From contig SPJV01000019.1 of the NCBI GenBank assembly GCA_006844765.1, positions 1 to 38,026 of the forward strand: DNA of 38,026 nt. Direction: 5' to 3'. Below the pieces are notes generated by a model that did not search any database, was not told the origin of the DNA, and worked only from the letters and a program-made list of their open reading frames with translations. The translations under genes were made by a program, and so were the position numbers. This stretch comes from Alphaproteobacteria bacterium (lineage in GTDB: Bacteria > Pseudomonadota > Alphaproteobacteria > UBA8366 > Aestuariispiraceae). Below, piece after piece: positions 23,043 through 31,497 of this stretch. Positions within the stretch are counted from its first letter, which is position 1. Each line of letters starts with the position of its first letter.

Positions 23043-23429
23043 TCAGGCTACCGCATCATTTGGATTCGTCTCTACCTCTTCTTCGGCCCCCGGCATATCA
23101 TGACAATCGGCCTCAGAAAACAGGGTCATGCCGGAAGACAGCACAGAAACAACCGGACCTTGGGCCGTAATATCGTCAATGCGCAACAAACCACCCCCCT
23201 GCCGATGCTCATAGAACCGGAAACCATCCGGCGAGCGCATGGCCTGAAAGTAACTTGGTGTCATCGCGATGATATAATCCCCTTGTTTTATCCGGTCCAA
23301 TAATGGTGCCAGGTAATGCGGCTTTTGGACGTGATGAAAATCATCCAATAAAGTAAAGTAACGCCACAGGGTCTGCGTCCCGTTTGTGATAATCGGATAA
23401 AGCCCTGCAGGATTTGCGCGGTTGTTCAT
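23043..23429 (-). CDS. Hypothetical protein, weakly phage-structural-like
   Basis: A 128-residue ORF; ATG 23429 is chosen because GGGAG lies 9 bases upstream, whereas an ATG at 23447 would overlap that SD. The sequence WRYFTLLDDFHHVQKPHYLAPLLDRIKQGDYIIAM has the pattern W-Y-xT-DD-xxV-xxxYFxxxxxxLxxGDxIxV that I associate with small phage structural proteins; this is a weak, memory-based resemblance. The second half (RFYEHRQGGGLLRIDDITAQ) is unassigned and the C-terminus is acidic. It sits 68 bases upstream of purD on the same strand in a more AT-rich patch, which could indicate a late insertion. Confidence 0.6.
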   Translation of the reverse strand: MNNRANPAGLYPIITNGTQTLWRYFTLLDDFHHVQKPHYLAPLLDRIKQGDYIIAMTPSYFQAMRSPDGFRFYEHRQGGGLLRIDDITAQGPVVSVLSSGMTLFSEADCHDMPGAEEEVETNPNDAVA

Positions 23430-23659
23430 TCTTTTTTCTCCCACCATTAGATATTGATGGGTGTATTCTCGTCTTACTATTGGCTTGATTGAGGCACGAA
23501 AGTGGCGATTTATTGTTATCGGAGGTCGCTGTAGTTTATTTTTCGCAATCATAAATAATCATAACGAAATTTGCCCCTGTCTCGATTTGCGTGCCCTTGG
23601 GGAATCGGGTTCGGTTAGTGTCCACCCGCAGCGGGATCTACTCCAAGGAACACAGGCCA

Positions 23660-25177
23660 GTGTCGGATCGCTTTAACAATCTTCCTGAATTGAGCGTCAG
23701 CGAGTTGTCCGGCGCGCTGAAGCGCACGGTGGAAGAAGCCTATGGCCGTGTCCGGGTGCGTGGTGAAATTTCCGGCTTCAAGCGCGCTGCTTCCGGCCAT
23801 CTCTATATGGCGATCAAGGATGAGAATGCGGTTCTGGACGGCGTCTGCTGGCGGGGGACTGCTGGACGGCTGCCCATCCGACCGGAAGACGGATTAGAGG
23901 TGATCGCAACCGGGCGGATCACGACCTATCCCGGTCGATCAAAATATCAGATCGTTATTGAGGACATGGAAGCGGCAGGGGAAGGCGCGCTGCTGAAGCT
24001 GCTGGAGGAACGGCGGCGCAAACTGGCGGAAGAAGGCCTGTTTGCGGAAGAAAGGAAACGTCCGCTTCCCTATCTGCCTGAGGTCATTGGGGTGGTTACC
24101 TCCCCAACCGGGGCGGTCATTCGTGACATTCTGCATCGGCTGAATGATCGCTTTCCGCGCCGGGTTTTGATCTGGCCGGTTATCGTTCAAGGGGATGGCG
24201 CGGCGGAAAAGGTGGCTGCCGCCATCGCTGGTTTCAATAGACTGGAAAAGGACGGCATGGTGCCGCGCCCAGACTTACTGATTGTTGCCCGAGGCGGCGG
24301 GTCGCTGGAAGATCTTTGGGCCTTTAATGAGGAGGTTGTCGTTCGCGCTGCGGCAGCAAGCGACATTCCGCTGATCTCTGCCGTGGGGCATGAGACGGAT
24401 ACAACTTTGATTGATTTCGCCTCAGACCGGCGGGCGCCGACTCCGACGGCGGCGGCAGAGATTGCGGTGCCGGTTCGGGCCGACCTGATGGCGGAGGTCG
24501 CGGATCGGGGACGTCGACTGGATCAGGCTTCGCATCGCGGGCTGGATCAACGCCGACAGTATCTGGAAGGATTGGGCCGCGGTCTTTCCCACCCGCGAAG
24601 ACTGCTCGAAAGTGCGTCTCAACGATTGGACGATGGCGCAGAGCGATTGGTGGGCGCGCTCCCAAGGCTGTTGAAGGACCGGGGGCAGAGACTGGATGCT
24701 GCGTCTGCGCGGTTGACCTCGCCGGCTCAGATGTTGCGTCGGATGGCGGAGACGCTGTCTGATCGGTCCGCGCGTCTTTTGGAGGCGGGGCCGCGTGCCA
24801 TTGAACGCCCAGCAATGAGATTCGCGGATTCTCGAGCGGGGGTTCGGATGGACGCAGCGATAGAACAGCGCTTGGGCCGGGGCGAAGAGCGGCTGGGCAA
24901 TCTGGCCCGCCAGTTGGAGAATCTCAGCTATCGTCGGGTGCTGGAGCGTGGGTACAGCGTTGTCCGTGATCCAGATGGCAAAGTCGTGTCACGTGTTTCC
25001 GCATTACCGGAAGCGGGGCAGGTCTCCATCCAATTCGCGGACGGTGCCGTGGATGCGGCTCTGGGCGGGGCAGTCGTTACGGAAGCGGGAAAGCCTTCGG
25101 AACCGGCTCCTCAGCCGAAACGAAAGCCGCGAGCCAAGCCGTCACCGCCTGTAGATGATCAAGGGAGCCTGTTTTGA
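23660..25177 (+). CDS. xseA: Exodeoxyribonuclease VII large subunit
   Basis: A 505-residue XseA when started at GTG 23660 (SDRFNNLPELSVSELSGALK), where family homology begins; AAGGA lies about 10 bases upstream. An upstream ATG at 23591 would add 23 unrelated residues. The OB-fold (VRVRGEISGFKRAASGHLYM) is followed by the catalytic domain: VIGVVTSPTGAVIRDILHRL, VARGGGSLEDLWAFNEE and AVGHETDTTLIDFASDRRAPTP. A long Arg/Leu-rich coiled-coil region follows. With XseB it degrades single-stranded DNA to oligonucleotides. xseB is not in the window. The C-terminal Lys/Pro-rich tail (PQPKRKPRAKPSPP) is likely disordered. The stop overlaps the next ATG. Confidence 0.95.
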   Translation: MSDRFNNLPELSVSELSGALKRTVEEAYGRVRVRGEISGFKRAASGHLYMAIKDENAVLDGVCWRGTAGRLPIRPEDGLEVIATGRITTYPGRSKYQIVIEDMEAAGEGALLKLLEERRRKLAEEGLFAEERKRPLPYLPEVIGVVTSPTGAVIRDILHRLNDRFPRRVLIWPVIVQGDGAAEKVAAAIAGFNRLEKDGMVPRPDLLIVARGGGSLEDLWAFNEEVVVRAAAASDIPLISAVGHETDTTLIDFASDRRAPTPTAAAEIAVPVRADLMAEVADRGRRLDQASHRGLDQRRQYLEGLGRGLSHPRRLLESASQRLDDGAERLVGALPRLLKDRGQRLDAASARLTSPAQMLRRMAETLSDRSARLLEAGPRAIERPAMRFADSRAGVRMDAAIEQRLGRGEERLGNLARQLENLSYRRVLERGYSVVRDPDGKVVSRVSALPEAGQVSIQFADGAVDAALGGAVVTEAGKPSEPAPQPKRKPRAKPSPPVDDQGSLF

Positions 25178-25998
25178 TGCGTTGGTTTTTTGCGGCCTGG
25201 GCCGTCATGGCGGCTTTGTCCGTATCTGCCGTGCAAGCGGGAACTTTCGAGCTGCAAGGTCAGTTCGTGGAAGGTGGTCTCGCGCTTGGCAAGACGGAGG
25301 CGGATGCCGTCGTCCGGCTGGGTGACCGGCGGGTGCGCGTCGGGATCGACGGCACCTTCGTGCTTGGCTTCCACCGGGATGAAGAACAGGAGCTCCTGTT
25401 GAAAATTCGCCATCCTGACGGAGAGCAGACAGAGCGCTGGCTGACGATTGCCCAGCGGGATTACAACATTCAACGCATTGATGGCTTGCCGCCGAAAAAG
25501 GTCTCCCCGCCACAAGAGGTTCTGGATCGCATTTCTTCAGAAGCGGCGTTGGTCCGCAAAGCGCGTGCGAAGGACAGCCCCCTCGCCGGTTTTGCCAGCG
25601 GGTGGCGATGGCCTGTGACGGGCAGGATTACCGGCATTTTCGGATCGCAACGCATTTTGAATGGGCAACCGAAGCAGCCGCATTACGGGATTGATATTGC
25701 GGCACCGGAAGGCACCCCCTTCGTCGCGCCGGCGGATGGTGTCGTCTCGTTGGTGCATGAGGATATGTACTATTCCGGCGGCACTTTGATGGTGGACCAC
25801 GGGCACGGCCTTGCCTCAACCTTTCTGCATTTGGCGACGATTGAGGTGGAAGTCGGTCAGACCGTGAAAAAGGGTGATCGTTTGGGGACGGTGGGAACCA
25901 CCGGACGCTCGACTGGACCGCATCTCGATTGGCGGGTCAATTGGTTCGGCAAACGCCTGGACGCCGCGCTTCTCGTACCCGCAATGCCGACGGAATAG
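25177..25998 (+). CDS. Secreted M23-family metallopeptidase
   Basis: A 273-residue exported LytM/M23 endopeptidase. Its ATG overlaps the xseA TGA (TGATG), with AAGGGAG at good spacing, so translation is coupled. Signal peptide: MRWFFAAWAVMAALSVSAVQA. An N-terminal beta domain (23-105) precedes the M23 barrel (about 145-268). All zinc and catalytic residues are present: H169 and D173 in QPHYGIDIAAP, H218 in TFLHLA and H249 in GPHLDWRVNW. It should cleave peptidoglycan peptide cross-links in the periplasm. There is no coiled coil of the EnvC/NlpD regulator type. It ends 3 bases short of the convergent GldG-like gene. Confidence 0.92.
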   Translation: MRWFFAAWAVMAALSVSAVQAGTFELQGQFVEGGLALGKTEADAVVRLGDRRVRVGIDGTFVLGFHRDEEQELLLKIRHPDGEQTERWLTIAQRDYNIQRIDGLPPKKVSPPQEVLDRISSEAALVRKARAKDSPLAGFASGWRWPVTGRITGIFGSQRILNGQPKQPHYGIDIAAPEGTPFVAPADGVVSLVHEDMYYSGGTLMVDHGHGLASTFLHLATIEVEVGQTVKKGDRLGTVGTTGRSTGPHLDWRVNWFGKRLDAALLVPAMPTE

Positions 25999-26001
25999 CG
26001 T

Positions 26002-27945
26002 TTACCGGCGCCGGCGCCACCCGATGGCGAAACCGGCGAGGGCGACGAGGATCGGCATTACCCCGATATTCAAAACCGCGAGACGGGTTTCCAACGTTTC
26101 GATATCCGCGTTAAGCGCCCGGTTTACTTCCCGCAACCGCCGGCGGGTATCGAGCAGCTCTTCGCGTGCCGCTTCGATTGCTTCGGCCTCATTCTCTTCG
26201 GGGTTCGACATCATGGCCTGCAGTTCTTCCAGGCGTTGGCGTAGGGCGCGTTCCTCCGCCCGGTACGTCTCTTCTGCCTGACGCTGCATGTCGTCGATTA
26301 CGGAGAAGGGACGTTCACCAGTGCCTCGCCCGCGCAGACCGATCAACGCCTCAGCCCCGGCGAGGCTATCCAGCGCATTATTCAGGAAGGCACCATTATC
26401 CGAATGGGGAACACGAACCGTTTGACCGAACAGGCTGCGGGTCTGAACCCAGAAGCGGTCAACCAGCATATCCGCATCGGCCACCAGGACGACATTCAAG
26501 GGCTCGATACTTGTTGCGAGATGCGGTGGGAGTTCCTGCGCGGTTGTTTCCTCGACCGATGTTTCTTCAGATGATGTCTCTTCAGCCGATGTCTCTTCTG
26601 GGGGCGCCCCTTCTTCCGGCAACTCTTCCTCAACCACCTCTTCTTCCGGTGGGCCTTCCGGGAAGGCGGTTTCCACCTGACCGGATAGTCGGGCTGCGAT
26701 CACAAATGGCGCGGTTTCGTCTGGCACAAAGCTTTCGGTCAGGGCGGCGATATCCGGCTGCTGTCCGAAACCTTCGCGGTCCATCGGGGCGGCATCGGTT
26801 GAACTCAGGATCAAGGGTTCGGCTGTAACACCCGAGGAATCTGCGAGCTCGATGATGCCGGGGGTTGGGATCAGCAATTGGTTCAACTGTGCGGTGATCG
26901 GGTCAGCCGCGTTCAAATTCTCTGGCTGCACATCCAACCAACCGACATAAGGGGCAGGGACAACATCACTCGCCGTGCCGGCATTCACCAGTCTCCCGAG
27001 GCCGCGGTCGGCGAGAACGGTTTCCGGTAGGATCTTAATGCCCCATTTCTCCAGGATTGGCGCCAGGTTGCTTTCGATAGAGACCGGCCCCAAAGGCGCC
27101 ATGCCCTGATCGACAAAGGCGCTTTCAAAGTTGGGGTCCAGGAAGAGGACCGCATCGCCACCGCCCAGCAGATATTGGTCGATGGCGTAGAGCATCGGGT
27201 CTTCAAGCGGGCTGGGATGCAGGATCAGAAGCAGATCTGGTGCTTGGTCGCGAAGCTGCTGCGGGGTTGAAATCGCGGCGACTTCGTAGAGCTCGTTCAA
27301 CTGATCCAGGATAGCCCAGGGACCTGCTTGGGACCGGCCCATGGATCTGCCGACCCCGAAAAGATCGACCGACGTGATGATCCCAAGCTTGCGCTTCGCA
27401 CCGAGGGCGAGGCTGGTAACGAGCTTCGCCAGATCGTATTCCAGAAACATGCCCCGGTCTTGCTGGAACAACGGGACACTGCCTTCGCCAACCCCGCCAT
27501 CATCCAAATCAACCTGGGCGGAGAGACCGAAATAGACATTGTCCAGCCCGCCCGTGCCGAGGGAGATCGGCTGAATGCCGGCTTCGACCGCCAGATCTTC
27601 CGTTTCGGAGAAAGGCTCCGGATCAACTTCCTGAACCGTGATCTTGCCGCCGCTCGCCGCTGCGAAGCCATCCAGCATGTCCCGGACCCGGGTTGCAAAA
27701 GTCGCATAGGCCGGGGCGGCTTCCCCTAATCGGGCTGAGTAGTAATAGGTTAGCGACACGGGCCGTTCCAATCCGGCCAGCATCGCCTCTGTCCCCTCAG
27801 TCAGGGTAAAGAGACGGTCCTCTGTCAGGTCGATGCGGGCACCGCTCAAGCCGCGAGCACCGATGTTCACAGCAACGAAAACAGCCGCTGCAAGAAGAAG
27901 TGCGATCAACCAGCCACCGGGTCGGGACATCAAACGGGCGATCAT
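26002..27945 (-). CDS. GldG-like ABC transporter auxiliary protein
   Basis: A 647-residue protein started at ATG 27945, which has AGGAG 9 bases upstream and lies 4 bases past the permease stop. A TM helix near the N-terminus (GGWLIALLLAAAVFVAVNIGA) leads into the ABC-auxiliary/GldG domain (RIDLTEDRLFTLTEGTEAML, VSLTYYYS). A second domain (DLLLILHPSPLEDPMLYAIDQYL, VLFLDPN) follows, then a coiled coil (AEERALRQRLEELQAMMSN) and a C-terminal TM (VLNIGVMPILVALAGFAIGW). An acidic EET-rich linker interrupts it at about residues 448-467. GldG works with GldA/GldF, known from Bacteroidetes gliding; in Proteobacteria the substrate is unknown. Confidence 0.85.
   Translation of the reverse strand: MIARLMSRPGGWLIALLLAAAVFVAVNIGARGLSGARIDLTEDRLFTLTEGTEAMLAGLERPVSLTYYYSARLGEAAPAYATFATRVRDMLDGFAAASGGKITVQEVDPEPFSETEDLAVEAGIQPISLGTGGLDNVYFGLSAQVDLDDGGVGEGSVPLFQQDRGMFLEYDLAKLVTSLALGAKRKLGIITSVDLFGVGRSMGRSQAGPWAILDQLNELYEVAAISTPQQLRDQAPDLLLILHPSPLEDPMLYAIDQYLLGGGDAVLFLDPNFESAFVDQGMAPLGPVSIESNLAPILEKWGIKILPETVLADRGLGRLVNAGTASDVVPAPYVGWLDVQPENLNAADPITAQLNQLLIPTPGIIELADSSGVTAEPLILSSTDAAPMDREGFGQQPDIAALTESFVPDETAPFVIAARLSGQVETAFPEGPPEEEVVEEELPEEGAPPEETSAEETSSEETSVEETTAQELPPHLATSIEPLNVVLVADADMLVDRFWVQTRSLFGQTVRVPHSDNGAFLNNALDSLAGAEALIGLRGRGTGERPFSVIDDMQRQAEETYRAEERALRQRLEELQAMMSNPEENEAEAIEAAREELLDTRRRLREVNRALNADIETLETRLAVLNIGVMPILVALAGFAIGWRRRR
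26545..26604 (-). repeat. Four 15-base tandem units in the gldG-like gene
   Basis: Four consecutive 15-base units encode PPEET, SAEET, SSEET and SVEET. They make an acidic linker next to further Glu/Pro-rich sequence. In-frame unit gain or loss would change linker length without breaking the protein. Confidence 0.7.
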
Positions 27946-27949
27946 CTCT

Positions 27950-28699
27950 CTAGCTCCTTTGACGCTCGACCGCGATCCGGGTCGCGAACAGGAATAGCAG
28001 GATGAAGGACAGGAAATAGATGGCGGCACGAAACTCGATAGCGCCGCGCATGACTTCCCCGAAATGGGTCAGAAAGCTCATCTGGGCGATGAAGCCGGTC
28101 ACTGCCGACCCTGCCCAACCGGAAAAGAAGTTCAAGACGACAGGGGCGCCGCTGACGGTGATGACGAAGGCAGCACTGACACCGGCGACGAAGGCGATGA
28201 CTTGGTTACGGGTCAGGGCTGATAGAAATCCACACAGCGCCAGATATCCGCCGGCCATGGCAAAGCTGCCGATATAACCGGCCAGAATGGTGCCATGATC
28301 TGGATCACCCAGATAGGCGACCGTCGCCCAGATGGGGAGGGTCAACACCAGGGCAAGCCCGATGAAAAGCCAGGCCGCGAGGAACTTGCCGACGACGGCG
28401 GCACCGATGCCGATTGGCAGGGTCAGCAGCAATTCTATGGTGCCTGCCCGTGCCTCTTCCGCCCAAAGCCGCATGGAAAGAGCCGGTACCAGCACGATAT
28501 AAAGCCAAGGATGCCACTGGAAGAAGGCGTAGAGATCCGATTGTCCGCGATCAAAGAACCCACCCAGATAGAAGGTGAAGGCGCCGCTGGTCAGCAGGAA
28601 CACGATCAGAAAGACAACCGCCAATGGGGTGGCGAAATAGCTGGCCAATTCACGCCGCATGACGGCGGAAACGGCTGTCAGGGTGTTTCCTGCGCTCAT
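27950..28699 (-). CDS. ABC-2 type permease, GldF-like
   Basis: A 249-residue membrane protein with six predicted helices, beginning VMRRELASYFATPLAVVFLIVFLL. It has the ABC-2/GldF signature PALSMRLWAEEARAGTIELLLTLPI and a C-terminal helix (AIYFLSFILLFLFATRIAVERQR). It forms the membrane channel of the GldAFG-like transporter with the ATPase encoded just upstream; the two genes overlap by 4 bases (ATGA), so their synthesis is coupled. The substrate is unknown. Confidence 0.92.
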   Translation of the reverse strand: MSAGNTLTAVSAVMRRELASYFATPLAVVFLIVFLLTSGAFTFYLGGFFDRGQSDLYAFFQWHPWLYIVLVPALSMRLWAEEARAGTIELLLTLPIGIGAAVVGKFLAAWLFIGLALVLTLPIWATVAYLGDPDHGTILAGYIGSFAMAGGYLALCGFLSALTRNQVIAFVAGVSAAFVITVSGAPVVLNFFSGWAGSAVTGFIAQMSFLTHFGEVMRGAIEFRAAIYFLSFILLFLFATRIAVERQRS

Positions 28700-29622
28700 T
28701 GGCGATCCTCCGTCTGGGTGATGGTTCGGAAAACCGCATCCAACCTACCGGAGAGAACGGTGAAGCCACCCGTCCGAATATTGGCTTTGTCGAGCGCGGC
28801 GGCGACATCGGAGGCCGAATGCGCACCGGGGCGGATGATCAACGCGCCTGTCCCTTCGGGATCAATGAATGCATCGGGGATCGCCGCACTGATCGCGTCA
28901 ATGACAGAGCCGCGCTCTCCAGGATCGACAGTCAATCGAACGGCGCCATGCAACGGGTCGCGGGCTTCCAGCTCTGACGGCGTGCCATCGGCAATCAACC
29001 GGCCCTGATCGATGATCACGGCGCGGGTACAGACGGCTTCCACCTCCTCCAGGATATGGGTGGAAACCACGATGGCTTTGTCCGCTGCGATATCCGCGAT
29101 CAATCGGCGCACACCATGTTTCTGATTGGGGTCCAGCCCGTCGGTTGGCTCGTCGAGAATAAGGACATCAGGGTTATGCAGCAGGGCAAGCGCCAGACCA
29201 ACGCGGCGCCGGAACCCTTTGGAAAGCGTTTCAATCGGCTGATGCGCAACGGCGGCCAACTCAGTCCGGTCCATCGCTTGGCCGAGCGCATTGCCTAGCG
29301 TTGATTTCTCCATGCCCCGGGCGGTACCGGCAAAGCGCAGCATCGCTTCAACCGTCATTTCCGGCCAGGCCGGGGCGCCTTCGGGCAAATAGCCGATGCA
29401 GCGTTGGGCGGCCAGGCGGTCCTGCTGGATATCGTAGCCGCAGACTGCCGCGCTGCCCGATGTGGGGCGCAGGAAGCCTGTCACCATCTTCATCGTCGTG
29501 GATTTGCCGGCGCCGTTTGGGCCCAGGAAGCCCAAGACTTCCCCGCGGGGAACCGTCAAGCTCAGCCCGTCCACAGCCCGAAAACCGCCGAAGTCTTTGG
29601 TGAGGCTATCGATTTCAATCAT
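28696..29622 (-). CDS. ABC transporter ATPase, GldA-like
   Basis: A 308-residue ATP-binding subunit. Walker A is GPNGAGKST (residues 34-42), the signature is LSKGFRRRVGLALAL, and Walker B is VLILDEPTDGLDPNQK, followed by the switch histidine in VVSTHILEEVEAVCTR. A C-terminal domain of about 85 residues (RLTVDPGERGSVIDAISAAI) is typical of the multidrug/gliding subfamily. It is the first gene of the ABC operon and is divergent from the adenylate cyclase gene. Confidence 0.93.
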   Translation of the reverse strand: MIEIDSLTKDFGGFRAVDGLSLTVPRGEVLGFLGPNGAGKSTTMKMVTGFLRPTSGSAAVCGYDIQQDRLAAQRCIGYLPEGAPAWPEMTVEAMLRFAGTARGMEKSTLGNALGQAMDRTELAAVAHQPIETLSKGFRRRVGLALALLHNPDVLILDEPTDGLDPNQKHGVRRLIADIAADKAIVVSTHILEEVEAVCTRAVIIDQGRLIADGTPSELEARDPLHGAVRLTVDPGERGSVIDAISAAIPDAFIDPEGTGALIIRPGAHSASDVAAALDKANIRTGGFTVLSGRLDAVFRTITQTEDRQ

Positions 29623-29805
29623 GATGGTCAGAAGCGATCAATTGGAGGGAATTATCCATAAGCGCTTCCGATGTACCTAGTCACAAAGAATTTTCAAGGC
29701 CTGTTCCGTATTTTTTATACGGATCGAGATCACGGTTTTGCGTCTTTTGGTTCCTCGCGGCCTCCGCTATCGTGGCGGGTCTTCAAATCTGGGAATTGTT
29801 GGTCC

Positions 29806-31497
29806 GTGATACGCCGTGTCAGACTTATCAGTGGTCTTATCCTTTTCTCCTATGTCACGATGCATTTGGTGGCGCCGGCGTTGGGCAATGTTTCCCTTGC
29901 CCTGATGGAGCAAGTCCGACCCTTCATGCAGGCGCCATGGGAAACCTTGCCGGGCCAGGGGTTGCTGTACGCGTCAATGTCGGCGCATTTGGCGCTTGCC
30001 TTCTATGCGTTGTACCGCCGTCGCCGGTGGCGGAACATGCGTGCTGGTGAAGTTTTTCAGCTCGCTTTCGGTTTTGCGATTCCGCCGCTGCTTGTGCTCC
30101 ACCTGGTCTCAACCCGTGTGGCAAGTGACGTCTTTGCCCTGGATCCGACATATCCGTGGATCATGGCGATCTTCTTTGAATTCGACACACTAAGTGGTCT
30201 CCGGCAGCTTGGTGTCCTGCTGGCGGCTTGGGTGCATGGATGCCTGGGAATCTATTTCTGGCTTCGCTTGAAGCCGTGGTGGGGCCGGGTGCGGCAACCG
30301 CTCTTTGCGGCGGCCTTGGTCTGGCCGACCGTTGCGTTGCTTGGTTTTTACAGTGCGGGCCAGGAAGCAGCGGCCCTTACGAAGAATCCTGACTGGATCA
30401 AAAAGACCCTGCAGCAGGTTGGAAGCCTGGGGCCGGACCTTGTCGAGATGCTGAAGCTGACGGAGTTCTGGATCTCTATCACCATGCTGTTCTTCTTGGT
30501 CGTGATCCCGCCGTTGCGGTTTCTGCGCCACAGGATGGAACGTCGACGTGGTCTGGTGCATATCCGCTATGACAATGGGAAGGAAGCGGTGATCAATCAG
30601 GGCGTCAGCATTCTGGAGGCCAGCCGGGAAAAAGGCATTCCCCATGCGTCAGTTTGTGGCGGGCGGGGGCGGTGCTCGACCTGTCGCGTACGCGTACGTG
30701 CGGGGGGGAAATTCCTGCCGCAACCTTCCGAAGCGGAGGTGAAGGTTCTTCGGCGGATCAGGGCCGCGTCTGACGTACGCCTTGCCTGCCAATGTATTCC
30801 GGCCTGCGGTGTGGTTGAGGTGACACCGCTTCTGCCCCCGAGTGCGACGGCCAAGGATGGCCATGATCGACCTGAATATCTTCAGGGGCGGGAAATGGAG
30901 ATCGCGGTTCTGTTTGCGGACCTACGTGGTTTCACGCAGTTGAGTGAAGATCGCCTGCCCTATGACACGGTTTTTCTGCTGAACCGGTATTTCGACAGTA
31001 TGGGCCGCGCAATTGAAGAAGCGGGCGGGCATCTGGATAAATTTATCGGCGATGGCATCATGGCCCTGTTCGGTGTTGATAATGATCCGGCAGATGGTTG
31101 TCGGAAGGCGTTGCGGGCGGCGGAATTGATGTCGGAACGTCTGGCATCCCTTAATCAGGGGCTGAAGAATGATCTGCGGCAGCCGTTGCGGATCGGCATT
31201 GGTATTCACGCAGGGGCCGCGATTGTTGGGGAGATGGGCTATGGCCGTGCGACCCAGCTGACAGCGATTGGTGATACGGTGAATACGGCCAGCCGGCTGG
31301 AATCGAAAACGAAGGACTATGGGGCTCAGCTCATTGTTTCCGGCAGTGTGCTTGGAGTTGCCAATGTCATGCCTCCGGACAGATTGCCGGCGGATGAAAT
31401 CACGGTGCGAGGGCGCAACGAGCCTTTGGCCGTCCATGTCGTCATGGATGCCTCTGTCCTGTCGGAAATTATTCCGGAACTGACGGATGATTTGTAA
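29806..31497 (+). CDS. Redox-type adenylate cyclase: membrane heme anchor, [2Fe-2S] ferredoxin, class III cyclase
   Basis: A 563-residue three-module protein. GTG 29806 is preferred because the membrane domain begins there and the preceding 135 bases (from an ATG at 29671) are AT-rich and lack an SD. Residues 1-240 form a six-helix anchor with helix-borne histidines H20, H61, H99 and H144, able to bind two b hemes as in SdhC-like anchors. Residues 250-345 are a plant-type [2Fe-2S] ferredoxin (C284, C290, C293, C328; CGGRGRCSTC). Residues 363-540 are a class III cyclase: metal Asp D372 (LFADLRGFT) and D416 (DKFIGDGIM), adenine-selecting K412 and D490 (AIGDTVNTASR), transition-state N493 and R497. 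All catalytic residues are present, so cAMP synthesis is predicted. It resembles S. meliloti CyaC, known as quinone-responsive. The 3' end overlaps the GT9 gene by 29 bases. Confidence 0.9.
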   Translation: MIRRVRLISGLILFSYVTMHLVAPALGNVSLALMEQVRPFMQAPWETLPGQGLLYASMSAHLALAFYALYRRRRWRNMRAGEVFQLAFGFAIPPLLVLHLVSTRVASDVFALDPTYPWIMAIFFEFDTLSGLRQLGVLLAAWVHGCLGIYFWLRLKPWWGRVRQPLFAAALVWPTVALLGFYSAGQEAAALTKNPDWIKKTLQQVGSLGPDLVEMLKLTEFWISITMLFFLVVIPPLRFLRHRMERRRGLVHIRYDNGKEAVINQGVSILEASREKGIPHASVCGGRGRCSTCRVRVRAGGKFLPQPSEAEVKVLRRIRAASDVRLACQCIPACGVVEVTPLLPPSATAKDGHDRPEYLQGREMEIAVLFADLRGFTQLSEDRLPYDTVFLLNRYFDSMGRAIEEAGGHLDKFIGDGIMALFGVDNDPADGCRKALRAAELMSERLASLNQGLKNDLRQPLRIGIGIHAGAAIVGEMGYGRATQLTAIGDTVNTASRLESKTKDYGAQLIVSGSVLGVANVMPPDRLPADEITVRGRNEPLAVHVVMDASVLSEIIPELTDDL

